Source: Bursaphelenchus xylophilus
Lineage: Eukaryota; Nematoda; Chromadorea; Rhabditida; Aphelenchoididae
Assembly: GCA_904066235.2 (NCBI GenBank)
Contig: CAJFCV020000005.1
Span: 11,093,501-11,157,500, forward strand
Direction of reading: 5' to 3'
Length of the DNA: 64,000 bases
Of the stretch, positions 54,285-64,000 are shown one piece after another. Within the stretch, counting starts at the first letter, position 1. Each line of letters starts with the position of its first letter. A program made the position numbers and the translations under genes. Under the pieces are notes generated by a model that did not search any database, was not told where the DNA came from, and worked only from the letters and a program-made list of their open reading frames with translations.

Positions 54285-54499
54285 TCATAATTTATTTATG
54301 CCGGGATAAAGGAGATTTTTGAGCACCAAATTAAAAATTTCAGGGCTTAGTTTATCTTTGGAAATTGTATTAAGGAAATTGCGGGTGGGGATGTAAACAT
54401 TTTCAAAGATTGGATCAGTCGTTGACAGAGGCCGTCTAGAGTGCAATTCGGATTGAATTAGAATGAAAGATAGCTTTCTAGTAAACATTTCAAGCTGTA
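54285..54499 (-). CDS. Candidate C-terminal exon, unrecognised
   Basis: ACCTTAATTTCAG opens a frame YLQLEMFTRKLSFILIQSEL, continuing for about 50 codons with RNFLNTISKDKLSPEIFNLV, to TGA. A donor AGATC/GTAACG 49 nt upstream would join in phase to a frame reading GPINLIIFIPERS. Composition is protein-like and the AT-rich codons suit the region. No domain recognised; a fast-evolving worm family is possible. Confidence 0.4.
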
Positions 54500-54741
54500 A
54501 ATAGCTGAAATTAAGGTCACTGATATTTGAAAAATTCGAACGAGGAACGTTACGATCTTTCGGGTATAAAAATAATAAGATTGATGGGTCCTAGGATGGC
54601 TTATCGCCTATTTTGTGGTATTTTACATGTATTCATGTCGACAATGTCAAGATAAAAGTTGCGGAACTTCTTTCTTTTGCCGCAAATTTTGGTCTTTTAT
54701 ATGTTACAGTAGTCCAGGGTAGGAAAACTAATGTTAGCAAT

Positions 54742-54998
54742 ATAGTGGCGGACCTGATCAAGTGACAAAAAACGTACCATTTTGCATCCGGGAAGTATAA
54801 AAAATGTGGCAAAATGCTTCCTTCTCCAAGTGAAAAACCCCGGATTTCAAAAGCGCGCCCGCTCTTTTTGTGAGGGAAAATAGCACGCCCTTCAAACCGA
54901 AGTTTTTTTGCTTGGAGAGGGAAGCATTTTGCCGCATTTTTGATACTTCCCAGATGCAAAATGGTACGTTTTTTGAAACTGGATCAGCTTTTCCACGG
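54742..54998. mobile_element. F palindromic MITE, diverged
   Basis: TAGTGGCGGACCTGATCAAG and GAAACTGGATCAGC; the outermost right bases are lost. Confidence 0.7.
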
Positions 54999-55356
54999 TG
55001 ATAAAATCACAAAATGTGGACATATTGCAAGCCTTCGCCGAGGCTTTGCCAAGTCTCCGCCCACACTTGTAGTGCCTTCTGCAGTTACAAAAAAATAGAC
55101 CGTTGCGACTGGTTTCTAACGCTATATTCTTCTTTTTTTGTAACTCCTTTACCCTCACTTTTCCCTGACACATTTGTCATTGCTCTCACGTTGTCCACAG
55201 ACCTGTAAACTCAATTAATTCCATTATTATCCGTAATATGGCCACAAACTCGCTCAATTTTCCCTCTGCATCGTTTTTTCATGAACCACGCAAGGCATTA
55301 CAATTGAACCGAAAAAATTACGCGACATGTCATCATGTGCGAAATAGAGGAGGGTA

Positions 55357-55775
55357 TTAGTCTGTCGGGAAAATAATGTGGATTTGTCAGGTTTTATATC
55401 AGCCTGTCGGGAAAATAATGTGGATTTGTCTGGCTTTATATCGGCCTGTAGGGAAAATAATGTGGATTTGTCAGGTTTTATATCAGCCTGTCGGGAAAAT
55501 AATGTGGATTTGTCAGGCTTTATATCGGCCTGTCGGGAAAATAATGTGGATTTGTCAGGTTTTATATCAGCCTGTCGGGAAAATAATGTGGATTTGTCAG
55601 GCTTTATATCGGCCTGTCGGGAAAATAATGTGGATTTGTCAGGTTTTATATCAGCCTGTCGGGGGAAATAATGTAGATTTGTCAGGTTTTATATCAGCCT
55701 GTCGGGAAAATAATGTGGATTTGTCAGGTTTTATATCAGCCTGTCGGGAAAATAATGTGGATTTGTCACGTCTTA
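55357..55775. repeat. 42-bp minisatellite made of S-element left ends
   Basis: Ten units of 42 bp: CAGCCTGTCGGGAAAATAAT, GTGGATTTGTCAGG(T/C)TTTATAT. Alternating C/T variants (GGTTTTATATCAG, GGCTTTATATCGG) show two-unit (84-bp) expansion steps. It ends in a normal S2 body and right end (to 55866). Confidence 0.92.
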
Positions 55776-55891
55776 TATGCTTTCCTCGGCTGAAGATTTG
55801 GGCGCGACTGCGACGAGGCGAGACGTTTTATTGCGGCAAATCCACATTATTTTCCCCGACAGGCTGATATATGTACCTTTGAAAATGCTAT

Positions 55892-56043
55892 CAGTCTGTC
55901 GGGAAAATAATGAGCAATATCGCCGACCCGGTTGCGTCGCTGAAGTGAAAAGAGATTTGATGTTGCCGCAACATAATTCATTCTTTTTGGTAACGAGCCT
56001 CAATTTTGGTTGCGACAAATCCTCATTATTTTCCCGACAGACT
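55892..56043. repeat. S-family MITE, mixed ends
   Basis: S1-like left (GAGCAATATCGCCG), S2-like right (GCGACAAATCCTCATT). Confidence 0.8.
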
Positions 56044-56438
56044 GAAAAGCAGACGTATTTTGAACCCTCTCAGTGCAAACCCACAATATTGTTAGGGCTT
56101 TTTGTATCGGGGCAGTACAAAGAACATTGCTGCCTACCATAACAAAAACACCGTGTTGAGGGCCCACTAATTCACTTTCAAAGCGAACGTTTCGAATTGA
56201 AGCCCGGCTGCGGCCTAAACACGCGCCGCGCCTTTTATTATTACTCCGAATGAGTGCAAATTAATTGTGTTTGAGGCGAGGCGGGTTGCAGAAGACAAAC
56301 CCGGAACGGATTCGGGATTTCGGGAACGGGTCCCGCGTGAATCGGCGACCATTTTTATGCCGCTTTCGGTCGAAATTGTCGGGTTTAGGCTTGGTGTAAA
56401 AAGTGAGGAAGTGCAGAGAATAAAGTGCCGTGAATATC

Positions 56439-56480
56439 AGTCTGTCGGAAAAATAATGGGCACTCTGTCGAGCCGGAAAC
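56439..56480. repeat. S-family left-end fragment
   Basis: CAGTCTGTCGGAAAAATAATGGGCAC; joins an R element after 40 nt. Confidence 0.65.
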
Positions 56481-56488
56481 CGCAGCCA

Positions 56489-56916
56489 AGAAAATTGCTC
56501 AGATTTTGATGAAACTTGGCACAAATTTAGAATAATTTTTTTCTAAGATATATGCGAGAATCCTAGCTCGCGCTTTGCAGAAACAACCGAGATTTTTAGA
56601 TCGAAAGTTGGCGAAAATTTAGGACTTTTTTCCAAATTTTGGCGCAAAAAGTTTCATGCCTGTTTCTACCGTAAAGGATAATGTTTCTACAAAAAATCAA
56701 ATTTTTCCGCACGAAACTGCCAAAGTTGCGGCCAAAACGCGCTTTTCTCTCTGACCGCTCTCCACGTTTGGCGTGCTCTCTCGGCGGCAAAAATCGTTCG
56801 ATATCTCGGCGGCGCCCGCAAAGCGCGGGCTAAAACTTTAAGGAATGGATATTTAGTTCATGTCCGACGCGTGTGCAAAATTTAAAGAAAATCTGAGCGT
56901 CGCACTTGGAGTACTT
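56489..56916. mobile_element. R element, reverse orientation, left end lost
   Basis: GCTCAGATTTTGATGAAACTTGG to AGCGTCGCACTTGGAGTACTTTAGG. Confidence 0.8.
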
Positions 56917-57594
56917 TAGGTATTTTTGGCCATAACTTTGCTCATCAATATATTGGGCAACTATTTTTTTTGCGCTGTGCACTGTTTTTAATGCTCTTTA
57001 AATTGATATAGGTTTCGTTACGAAAGCAGGGTGCAACTATTTGCCGATCTCTTGTTAAAGAAGGGAAGGATTTTTCGACATCCTCGTTCCTTCTTGGATG
57101 CAAAATGGGACGTTTTTTGCCACTGGTACGGTAAAAAATCCAGAAATTGTAAAGCGCAAAGCAAACTTTTGCTTTTCGCCAGTGCATACCGCCCAAATCA
57201 GCCAGCGACTCTTCGAACGGCCTGTTGTAATATAGTCATAAAGTTTGCCTATCATTTCCCTTGCAAACTCACTTCAACTTCGCTTCGTATCAAAGTCCAC
57301 AACTTCCGCTCTCCCCCACCGAACACTCGCGCTCTCCGCACGGCCCATCAAAAAAGCAAATCCCTTCTCTGACGTTGAGAAAACGAAATTTTTGCCGCTT
57401 CCGTCGTACCGCGCCCGTTTGCGAGTAATACCTCCGCTTCCCCCGCCGTGGAAATGGGATTTACAGAGACGGCGCGGAATGAAGTGCAAGGACTTTCGGA
57501 TAAAGAAAAAAAAACGTTTTTTGGCTTAGGGTTCGTTTTGTTTTTGTAGTCTGTCGTGGCGTCAACACGCACTTTTCCCGGATTTTTTTGGAAA

Positions 57595-58236
57595 TTGTAG
57601 AGATTTTTTTGTCTACGATAATATAAATTTTTGCTAGAAAAGCCAGCTAATGGTCTGTGTAGTCCGTGAAAAATCCGTTGACACCAAAAAATTCTGTTTG
57701 TCATCACTTTCACCTAGTACAATATATCGTATATGGAAAAAAATGGATTTTTTGCAAATGCTCGAAATTTTTTGCCTATGACAATATAAGTTTTTGCTAG
57801 AAAAGCCAGCTAATGGTCTGTGTAGTCCGTGACAAATCCTTTGATATAAAAAAAAAACTTTGTTTGTCATCGCTTTCACCTAGTACAATATATCGTATAC
57901 GGCAAAAAATGGATTTTTTGCAAATTCTCCAGATTTTTTGTCTACAACAATGTAGCTAATGCGCTCTGTAGCCCTCTAAAGATCTCTGTGCAAGTTATAA
58001 ATACTTATGACATCAAAAAAATGGTTTTATATCTCTTTTACCTACTATAATATATCGTTTATGTCATCAAATCGTTTTTTTTGTAAATTCTCCAAATTTT
58101 CTGTCTATGACAATATATCTAAAGCCCTCTGTAGCCCTCTAAAGATCTCTGTGCAAGTTGTAAATACTTATGACATCAAAAAAATTCCGTTTGTCATCAC
58201 TTTTTCCTAGTATAATATATCGTTTACGGGAAAAAA
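57595..58236. repeat. Tandem repeat, about 172-bp unit, four copies
   Basis: Each unit contains CCTAGTACAATATATCGTAT, GGATTTTTTGCAAAT, TGTCTACGACAATAT and TTTGTCATCAC. Units 1-2 also share CTAGAAAAGCCAGCTAATGG; units 3-4 share GCCCTCTAAAGATCTCTGTG, so the array grew in two steps. Confidence 0.85.
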
Positions 58237-58648
58237 ATGATTTATCAAAAATGTCCAAAACGGGCAATCCACTCGCTTCTTGGAAATTCATAGCCGAACT
58301 GAATCGATCGGAAGCAATTTGGTGCAAAGAGAAGCCGTCCGGCTCCATTCTTTCGGCCCGTTCTCTCGGGCCCATTATGCGGTGCGGGTTCGGCCGGATT
58401 GACACATAAATTTACTTTATGGTTCAGTGTTTTCACAACCGCATTCGGATGCGTCTGGATGCGTAAAGGGGCAGGGAGTAGATTACAGAGTGTTTGGGTG
58501 TCTGTAATGGGCTGTGTTATATAAAGTAGATATATAAAGAGAAAAGCGCTACGATTACATGTTTGGATGTTGTTATTTGGGGGAGGGTGTTGTGACAGTT
58601 GTAGTTTTGCGCGAAAAATGTCTTTGTGTGTAAAATAGAGGCTGGTAT

Positions 58649-58799
58649 CAGTCTGTCGGGAAAATAATGTGGATTTGTCGTGCCTTGTATATAATTCCTC
58701 ATCATAGCTTTTCAAGGGCCAGCTACGGCTCGAGATTTGGTGCAGGGAGGCAAGGAATCTTGCTGCGATAAATCCACATTATTTTCCCGACAGATTGAT
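58649..58799. repeat. S-family MITE, S2 subtype
   Basis: Complete. Confidence 0.85.
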
Positions 58800-59825
58800 A
58801 AGACATGTGAAAGACTCCGACAAAGATTTTTATGTAGAAATTTGACAAAAATATGCTCAAAAAATCAGTTTTTTAAACTGGCAAATATATGCCCAAAATA
58901 TTTTTTATATAAATTTTACACTAAAAAGTTTCATCTTGTGTCTACCGTAGAGGGTAATCTTTCCACAAAAAATCAATTTTTCCGCTTTAAACAGTCATAG
59001 ATACGGCCAAAAGACCTTTTCCTCTATCTGGCCGTTCTCCGCGTTTCGTGTACTCTCCCGGCGGCACAGAAATACTTTTTTATAAGGCATTCGCAAGACT
59101 CCTAGCTCGCGCTTTGCAGAAACAAGCGGCATTTTTTGGACGAAAGTCCGCAAAATGTTTTCTCTCTGACCGTTCTCCCCGTTTCGAGTACTCTCTCGGC
59201 CGCAAAGATCGTTGAATATCTCGGCTGGAAAGCGCGAGCTGAAGCTTTCATTCTTCGCCTTCTATGACGAGACAAATTTTGCAGCAAAACATGCCATTAT
59301 TTTCCCGACAAATTGATAATATTATATTATATCGTCTTGTCTTGTTTTTGCTCCCAAAAACAGAGATCCTCAAGTTAAATCCGCTTCATCGCGAAATCGT
59401 ATCTTCATCTATTCATTATAATTCCCAATGATTATATTTTTTTTGCATCCACCCTCACCTACCATCTTGCCCTAATCCGCAAATCCTTTCCCCCCGCTGT
59501 AGCCATCATCCGAATTAGTCCGCCGCTAATTGTCAATTTGCATTCGAGTAAACATTTCTGTTACAATTCCCCCTCGTCATTTCCCCCATTTTTTTCTCCC
59601 CAATTAACAGATGATTTTTTTCGGCGGAGACAGTTTTATGATCGCTGACTGGAAAACCGGGAAAACATATGGCCGGAGGGAGACGTCAGGAAGTCTCGTG
59701 GGCCCAGCCTCTTCGGCCTATTACTCATAATGAGTGATTAATTTTGAGAGATTATGCTTTCTGTTTGGGTTCGAGGTTTTTGGGAGGGGAAGTATGTAAT
59801 AATATTTTTTGAGGCGATAAATTTA
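58800..59825. other. Intergenic, R-like remnants, no gene
   Basis: 58800-59285 is diverged R-like DNA (GTTTCATCTTGTGTCTACCG, CTCCTAGCTCGCGCTTTGCA) ending in an S right end at 59290-59315. 59316-59825 has no exon or repeat I recognise. Confidence 0.5.
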
Positions 59826-60041
59826 CAGTGAGGGACCGGATCCAGTGGCAAAAAACGTCTCCAAACCCTTCCCTACTCTAAGCTAAAAAACCCCGCTTTG
59901 AAGAGCCCGCCTTGAAGGAAAGGGCGCGCTTTTTAAAACGGAGTTTTTTTAGCTTAGAGAAGGGAAGGGTTTGGAGACGTTTTGGTCCCTTCCGGGATGC
60001 AAAGTGGGACGCTTTTTGCCACTGGATCCGGTCCCTCACTG
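59826..60041. mobile_element. F palindromic MITE, internally shortened
   Basis: Same ends as the 31951 copy; the left arm lacks the segment around TTTTGCATCCCGGAAGGG. Confidence 0.88.
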
Positions 60042-60670
60042 TACACATAGTACCGGGATACAATGCCCCGAAAAATCCGCAAAATCCGCAAGTTTTGTCA
60101 TCGAAAACAATCGCGAAGAAACGCGCTTTGCACAATGCGTTTTGGCGATATTTTTTTTAAAAAAATTTCAAGGTTTCTTTGCCGCGAGTTGTTCTATAAG
60201 GCCCTTAGGGGTAACAAAGATTGACTTTAAATATCAAACTTGAACCTTCCAGAGGAAGGCTTCCTAGATCGACGCTCCGATTTTGATGAAATTTGCCACA
60301 AATTTATGATGATTTTTCCTGATCTCTAGCTCGTTATTTGCCAAAATTTTTAGGTCAAAGGTCAGCAAAAAATATGAATTTCTGTTTTGCGAATTTTCTT
60401 ACGAAAAATGTCACATTTATTACTATCATTAAGGTAAGGTTTCCACAAAAAAATCAATTTTTTTCGACCGAAAGTGGCAAAGGTATGGCCATTTTAGGGT
60501 TTTCCAAACATATTCGGTTAAATTGAAAAAAAAAACAATAATCTTACACTCATTTTTTGGTGTTTTCTCTGCGTAAATGGGATGCCATGTTTACTTAAAA
60601 TTATTTTAACGTCAAAAACATGTTTTTTTACACTTTTACTCTTTTTCATTTCAAATAATCTTCTTATTAG

Positions 60671-61284
60671 GCATTTTCAGAAAGTGCACGGTCATTCTTT
60701 CGCTTTCGCACAGTGCATTTCGAACTTTTTCCTACGGCTATCGCTTACGCACTGTGCATTTTTTCGCACCGTGCAATCCAGCCTAAAAACGAGCCGTTTG
60801 CACTGTGCAGACATTTTTTTGCTTTCGCACAGTGCATTTTGAACCTTTTCCCACGATTGTCGCTGCATTTTTTTCGCACCGTGCAAGCCTAAAAAACACC
60901 CGTATGCACTGTGCAGACATTTTTTGGCGTTCACAGTGCATTTTGAACTTTTTCCCACGCCTGTCGCCAACGCACAGTGCACTCTTCCCTTTCCGCACCG
61001 TGCGTCAAGAAAAGCCGTTTGCACTTGCAAAAAATTTTTTTGCTCTTGCGCAGTACTTTTTGAACCTTTTCCCACGCTTGTCGCCAACGCACAGTGCATT
61101 CTTCTCCTTTCGCACCGTGCAAACGTCAAAAAAGAAAGCCGTGCGGATTTTCGAACAGTATGTCGCTGCGATATTTCAATCGCACAGTGCGGAGTCCAGA
61201 AAACAAAAAAGTGCACGGTGCAAAAGGGTTGTTTTTTGTGCACGGTGCGGGCCGTGACGACTGTCCACGCACTTTATGAAAATA
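60671..61284. mobile_element. P element, complete
   Basis: GCATTTTCAGAAAGTGCACG / CCACGCACTTTATGAAAATA ends; about seven internal units with TTTTTCCCACGC(C/T)TGTCGCCA. Confidence 0.85.
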
Positions 61285-61687
61285 CAATACATATAATATA
61301 AGACTTCAAATTACTTCGCGTTTTCAATTTTTTCACTTGACTCTAACCGAATTCGGATGTTCCGTTCGTGCTCTGTTCACCTCCTAAATCCCCAAATTAC
61401 ACTTGAAAATTTCCAGAGATTCCCATTCAAAGTTCAGCGGCGGCGGAACGTCATCCCCGCCCTAACCGAATTTCCGTCCTCGCAACTTTCGCGTTTCTGA
61501 CGCGGCCCCCGAAAGTGTTTTGCATACCCATTCGAGGTTTGGTGATTTCTGGGTCCGAAATAGACGGTGGTTTCCGGGTGAAGGGGAATTTCGGGGTGAC
61601 GCGGCCGATTGGTTCACGGAAATTGGCAAGATCGCAATGCAAAAAGGGAGGATTTGCATAGCGATCGAGGTCAAGCCAACGTACCAT

Positions 61688-61830
61688 CGGTCTGTCGGGA
61701 AAATAAACAGTGTCGCAATCGTGTCGCTGAAGTAAAAAGCAATTTGATTTTGTCGCGACACAATTCATTTTTTCGGCAGCGATGCGATTTTTGATGCGAC
61801 AGAGTGCTCATTATTTCCCCGACTGACTGA
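61688..61830. repeat. S-family MITE, S1 subtype
   Basis: The left end lacks AATGAGCA (GGGAAAATAAACAGTGTCGC); right end complete. Confidence 0.8.
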
Positions 61831-62232
61831 TAGTAATACTTATTTTCATAAAGTGCGAATTTCCATCGCTGTTTTCAACATCTGCTCTATCGAAGAGCCT
61901 TTAAAAAATCCAACATTTCTTGGTGATTTTCAAACGAAGTAGTCAGAAATTTCTCGGTGATTTTCAATCAAAAAACACTGGTTTTCGGTGTAGGAATGCC
62001 CCTACTTCAGAAGGTCGTAGCGACCTCTTTTTGCATCTTAAAATTTCGTTATTTCGTGGAAAAAAATTAATGTCGTTTTTAAACGACATTTTAAAAAAAT
62101 ACGTATTCCAAAAAAGAAGTCGTTGCGCCGTCTCCGCCCGAAATTACAGCCTCCGAATTTCCTTCACGTTTTTTGTAAGACCCTGTATATTCACCATGAG
62201 GAAGGATGATGATTATTGACCCGAAGACTGAC

Positions 62233-62366
62233 CTCCAGTGTGGGTAGGGGAGTGTAGATGAAGGCTGCGGGGTGGAAGTTGGCTGGACTGGAGTTTGCAG
62301 GCACATTGGGACCATATTTGGCATGTTCTCCTTGATCTTCGCCGGCTTCCACATTGACATATTTTG
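62233..62366 (-). CDS. Candidate exon next to P fragment, unrecognised
   Basis: A minus-strand frame with YVNVEAGEDQGEHAKYGPNV and PANFHPAAFIYTPLPTLE ends at GAG/GTCAGT. The upstream side runs into GCACAGTGC sequence (62345-62475), which may have cut or replaced the acceptor. Protein-like composition, unknown family. Confidence 0.35.
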
Positions 62367-63062
62367 CACTGTGCGTTTTTTCGCTTTTGCACAGTGCAAA
62401 ATCTGAAATGCACGGTGCAAAATAGAGGTTTTTGCACGGCGCGGACTCGCGACCAAATGTCTACACACCTTTAAAAAAAAGAGACTCTCAGCTCGCGCTT
62501 TGCAGAAACCATCAAAATTTATAAATCGAAAATCTTCAAAAATACAAAAATTTCTTAAAGTTTTTGTTATTTTTGTTGCTCTCCAATGATTTTCCAGCCA
62601 CGTGTGGCCCAAAAAAAAAACAAAAAAAAACACCCATCGTAATGTTCCATTGCGGATTTTAAAGCCCCTTGACTTGTTGTGTCAACAAACGGCCGAAGAA
62701 ACCAGATTCCCGCAACAGAGGGTGTATTGACATCCCACTTTTTTTGACCTTACAAGATTTCGCTTCCGACTTTGAAATCCCAAAAAGAAGCTGTCTAAAG
62801 TACGTCGCCATTGTGTGGCGACGACAAAAAACGCATTCAAAGTGCGTCTCGTGCGACTTTGGGTTCGATAAAGGCATAAATTTAGATTAATTCCTTGTCC
62901 TACTCGCGTCCCAATGTTCGGACAATTCGCACTGTACGTTTTCTGCGGATTTTCGCACGCACCGCGGTGATTTAGCGCTTTTGCACTAGGGATACAGTGC
63001 TTGTGTCGCATTGCCCAATTTTTGCGCGAGTTCGGCGACAGAATTATCGGGCCTTCAGAATA

Positions 63063-63579
63063 AGTCGTTCCAGAAAGTGCGTAGATTTTTTCCGGCCTTT
63101 TTTCGCACCACACAATGCAAGTTTTCTGTTCCACGCGCGACGTGAGCGTTTACGAAACGTTTTCCCTGTGCAATTTCATTTCGCACGCCGAAAATTCGCT
63201 CCGGGGCCAATGCGCAAAGTTTGCTGAAAGTTAGCTGAAAATGGTAGGGCGCAGCTCGGAAAACTGGCACGGGCGCGGCTCGCGTCTCGGGGGCAGCTCG
63301 GAAAACAAGCTTTCGCAGCTCACCGAAGCTAAGTTTCGGCTTTTTTTCGAGCTGCGCACAAGACGCGAGCTGCGCCCGTGCAAACTCTCCGAGCTGCGCC
63401 CTATGATTTCCAGCAAACTTTCAGATAGCGCATTGGCCCCCGGTTCCGTTGAGAAAACCTTGTGTCGCAGCGATATTGGACTTGCACGATGCAAAAGATC
63501 AAATGCACGCCGCAAAACGGGTTTTTTGTGCACGGTGCGGCTTACGACAAAAACTCTACGCACTTTCTGGAACGACTAG
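63063..63579. mobile_element. P element carrying a GC-rich hairpin
   Basis: AGTCGTTCCAGAAAGTGCGT / ACGCACTTTCTGGAACGACT ends. The hairpin 63198-63446 interrupts the CTCCGTTGAGAAAA motif seen whole at 43227. Confidence 0.8.
63198..63446. repeat. GC-rich hairpin element
   Basis: Arms: GGGGCCAATGCGCAAAGTTT / AACTTTCAGATAGCGCATTGGCCCC outside; GGGCGCAGCTCGGA / TCCGAGCTGCGCCC and CACGGGCGCGGCTCGCGTCT / its near-complement inside. It looks like an independent insertion. Confidence 0.75.
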
Positions 63580-63589
63580 TATTACATTT

Positions 63590-63850
63590 TTGTGCAAAAC
63601 CGCAGCGGCGCAGATGAGAAAAGCTTACGTCGCAGCGTTGACCAAAAAAAGGTCAATGCACGGTGCAAAATGTCGCGGGCTTTTATGCAGAGTGCGCGTC
63701 GCGATAAATGTCCAGGCACTTTGTGAAAATCTAATAGCCAAGTAGTGGAACTTTCATAAAGTGCGTAGACTTCTCGTTACGGGACAAAACGCACGCTGCA
63801 AACACCAATTCGCATAACAAAAAGTTTATGCACTTTTGAAGACGCCTAAA
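63590..63850. repeat. P fragments
   Basis: AAGCTTACGTCGCAGCG, CAATGCACGGTGCAAAATGT, and the end GTCCAGGCACTTTGTGAAAAT; then a second short piece TTTCATAAAGTGCGTAGACT to AGTTTATGCACTTTTGAAGACGC. Confidence 0.65.
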
Positions 63851-63856
63851 TAGTAT

Positions 63857-63997
63857 CAGTCTGTCGAGAAAATAATGGGTACCCTGCCGCTTCGAAAATC
63901 GCATCGCCGTCGGGAAAATGAGTTGCGTCGCGGCAAAGTCAACTTGCTTTTCAGTCGGCGCAGCGACATTGTGTTCATTATTTTCCCGACAGACTGA
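63857..63997. repeat. S-family MITE, S1 subtype
   Basis: Complete, ending at the window edge; the left end has CTGTCGAGAAAATAATGGG. Confidence 0.85.
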
Positions 63998-64000
63998 CAT

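Noticed and set aside
55376..55867. 163-codon frame with a 14-residue repeat
   Set aside because: It is the translation of the 42-bp minisatellite; frame openness follows from the unit length being a multiple of three.
61396..61690. About 95-codon plus-strand frame after ATTTCCAG, and minus-strand frames in the same place
   Set aside because: Open in several frames, low-complexity basic/proline composition, no matching donor or domain.

Overview
The window reads as nuclear DNA of a free-living rhabditid nematode, most likely Caenorhabditis or a close relative (inference). It is AT-rich. Its genes are split by GT-AG introns with TTTCAG-like acceptors, possible trans-splice acceptors lie a few bases before start codons, AATAAA signals follow the genes, and the protein families are worm-typical. 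Three minus-strand introns of 33-35 nt and two of 37 nt point to unusually short minimal introns.

Seven genes could be assembled exon by exon with consistent phases: the last exon of an Ig I-set gene (89-280, +); a secreted thrombospondin-repeat/mucin-like protein (1438-4148, +); a type II Golgi-type carbohydrate sulfotransferase (4942-11280, -); a secreted hemopexin-domain protein (16894-19818, +); a GT11 alpha-1,2-fucosyltransferase-like protein (20644-24555, -); a small single-pass membrane protein (26773-29220, -); and a secreted class 2 lipase (31501-34029, -). Two of them (sulfotransferase, fucosyltransferase) would act on glycans in the secretory pathway and three others are secreted extracellular proteins. 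This suits the gene-family-rich arm of a worm chromosome. No operon is evident.

From about 34 kb to 64 kb there is little solid coding sequence. Isolated exon-like stretches occur near 43.8, 44.4, 52.8, 53.2, 54.4 and 62.3 kb. A coding-like region at 37.8-39.25 kb has canonical mini-introns but broken frames, and it lies inside a 2.4-kb terminal-inverted-repeat element.

Most of the window is non-autonomous mobile DNA. The main families are: S, ends CTGTCGGGAAAATAATG, about 140-155 bp, more than 30 copies or fragments; P, elements packed with the palindrome GCACAGTGC; C, short elements related to P; R, about 430-450 bp, ends ACAGGGGAAGTACTCC; F, near-perfect palindromes beginning TACAGTGAGGGACC; T, fold-backs of about 590 bp carrying a tRNA-like sequence; D, about 225 bp, ends GCACGTCAAACTGAG; a TA-flanked mariner-like element; a 2-kb palindrome with a tRNA-like sequence in each arm; and a probable solo LTR. 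Many are nested, so their relative order of insertion can be read.
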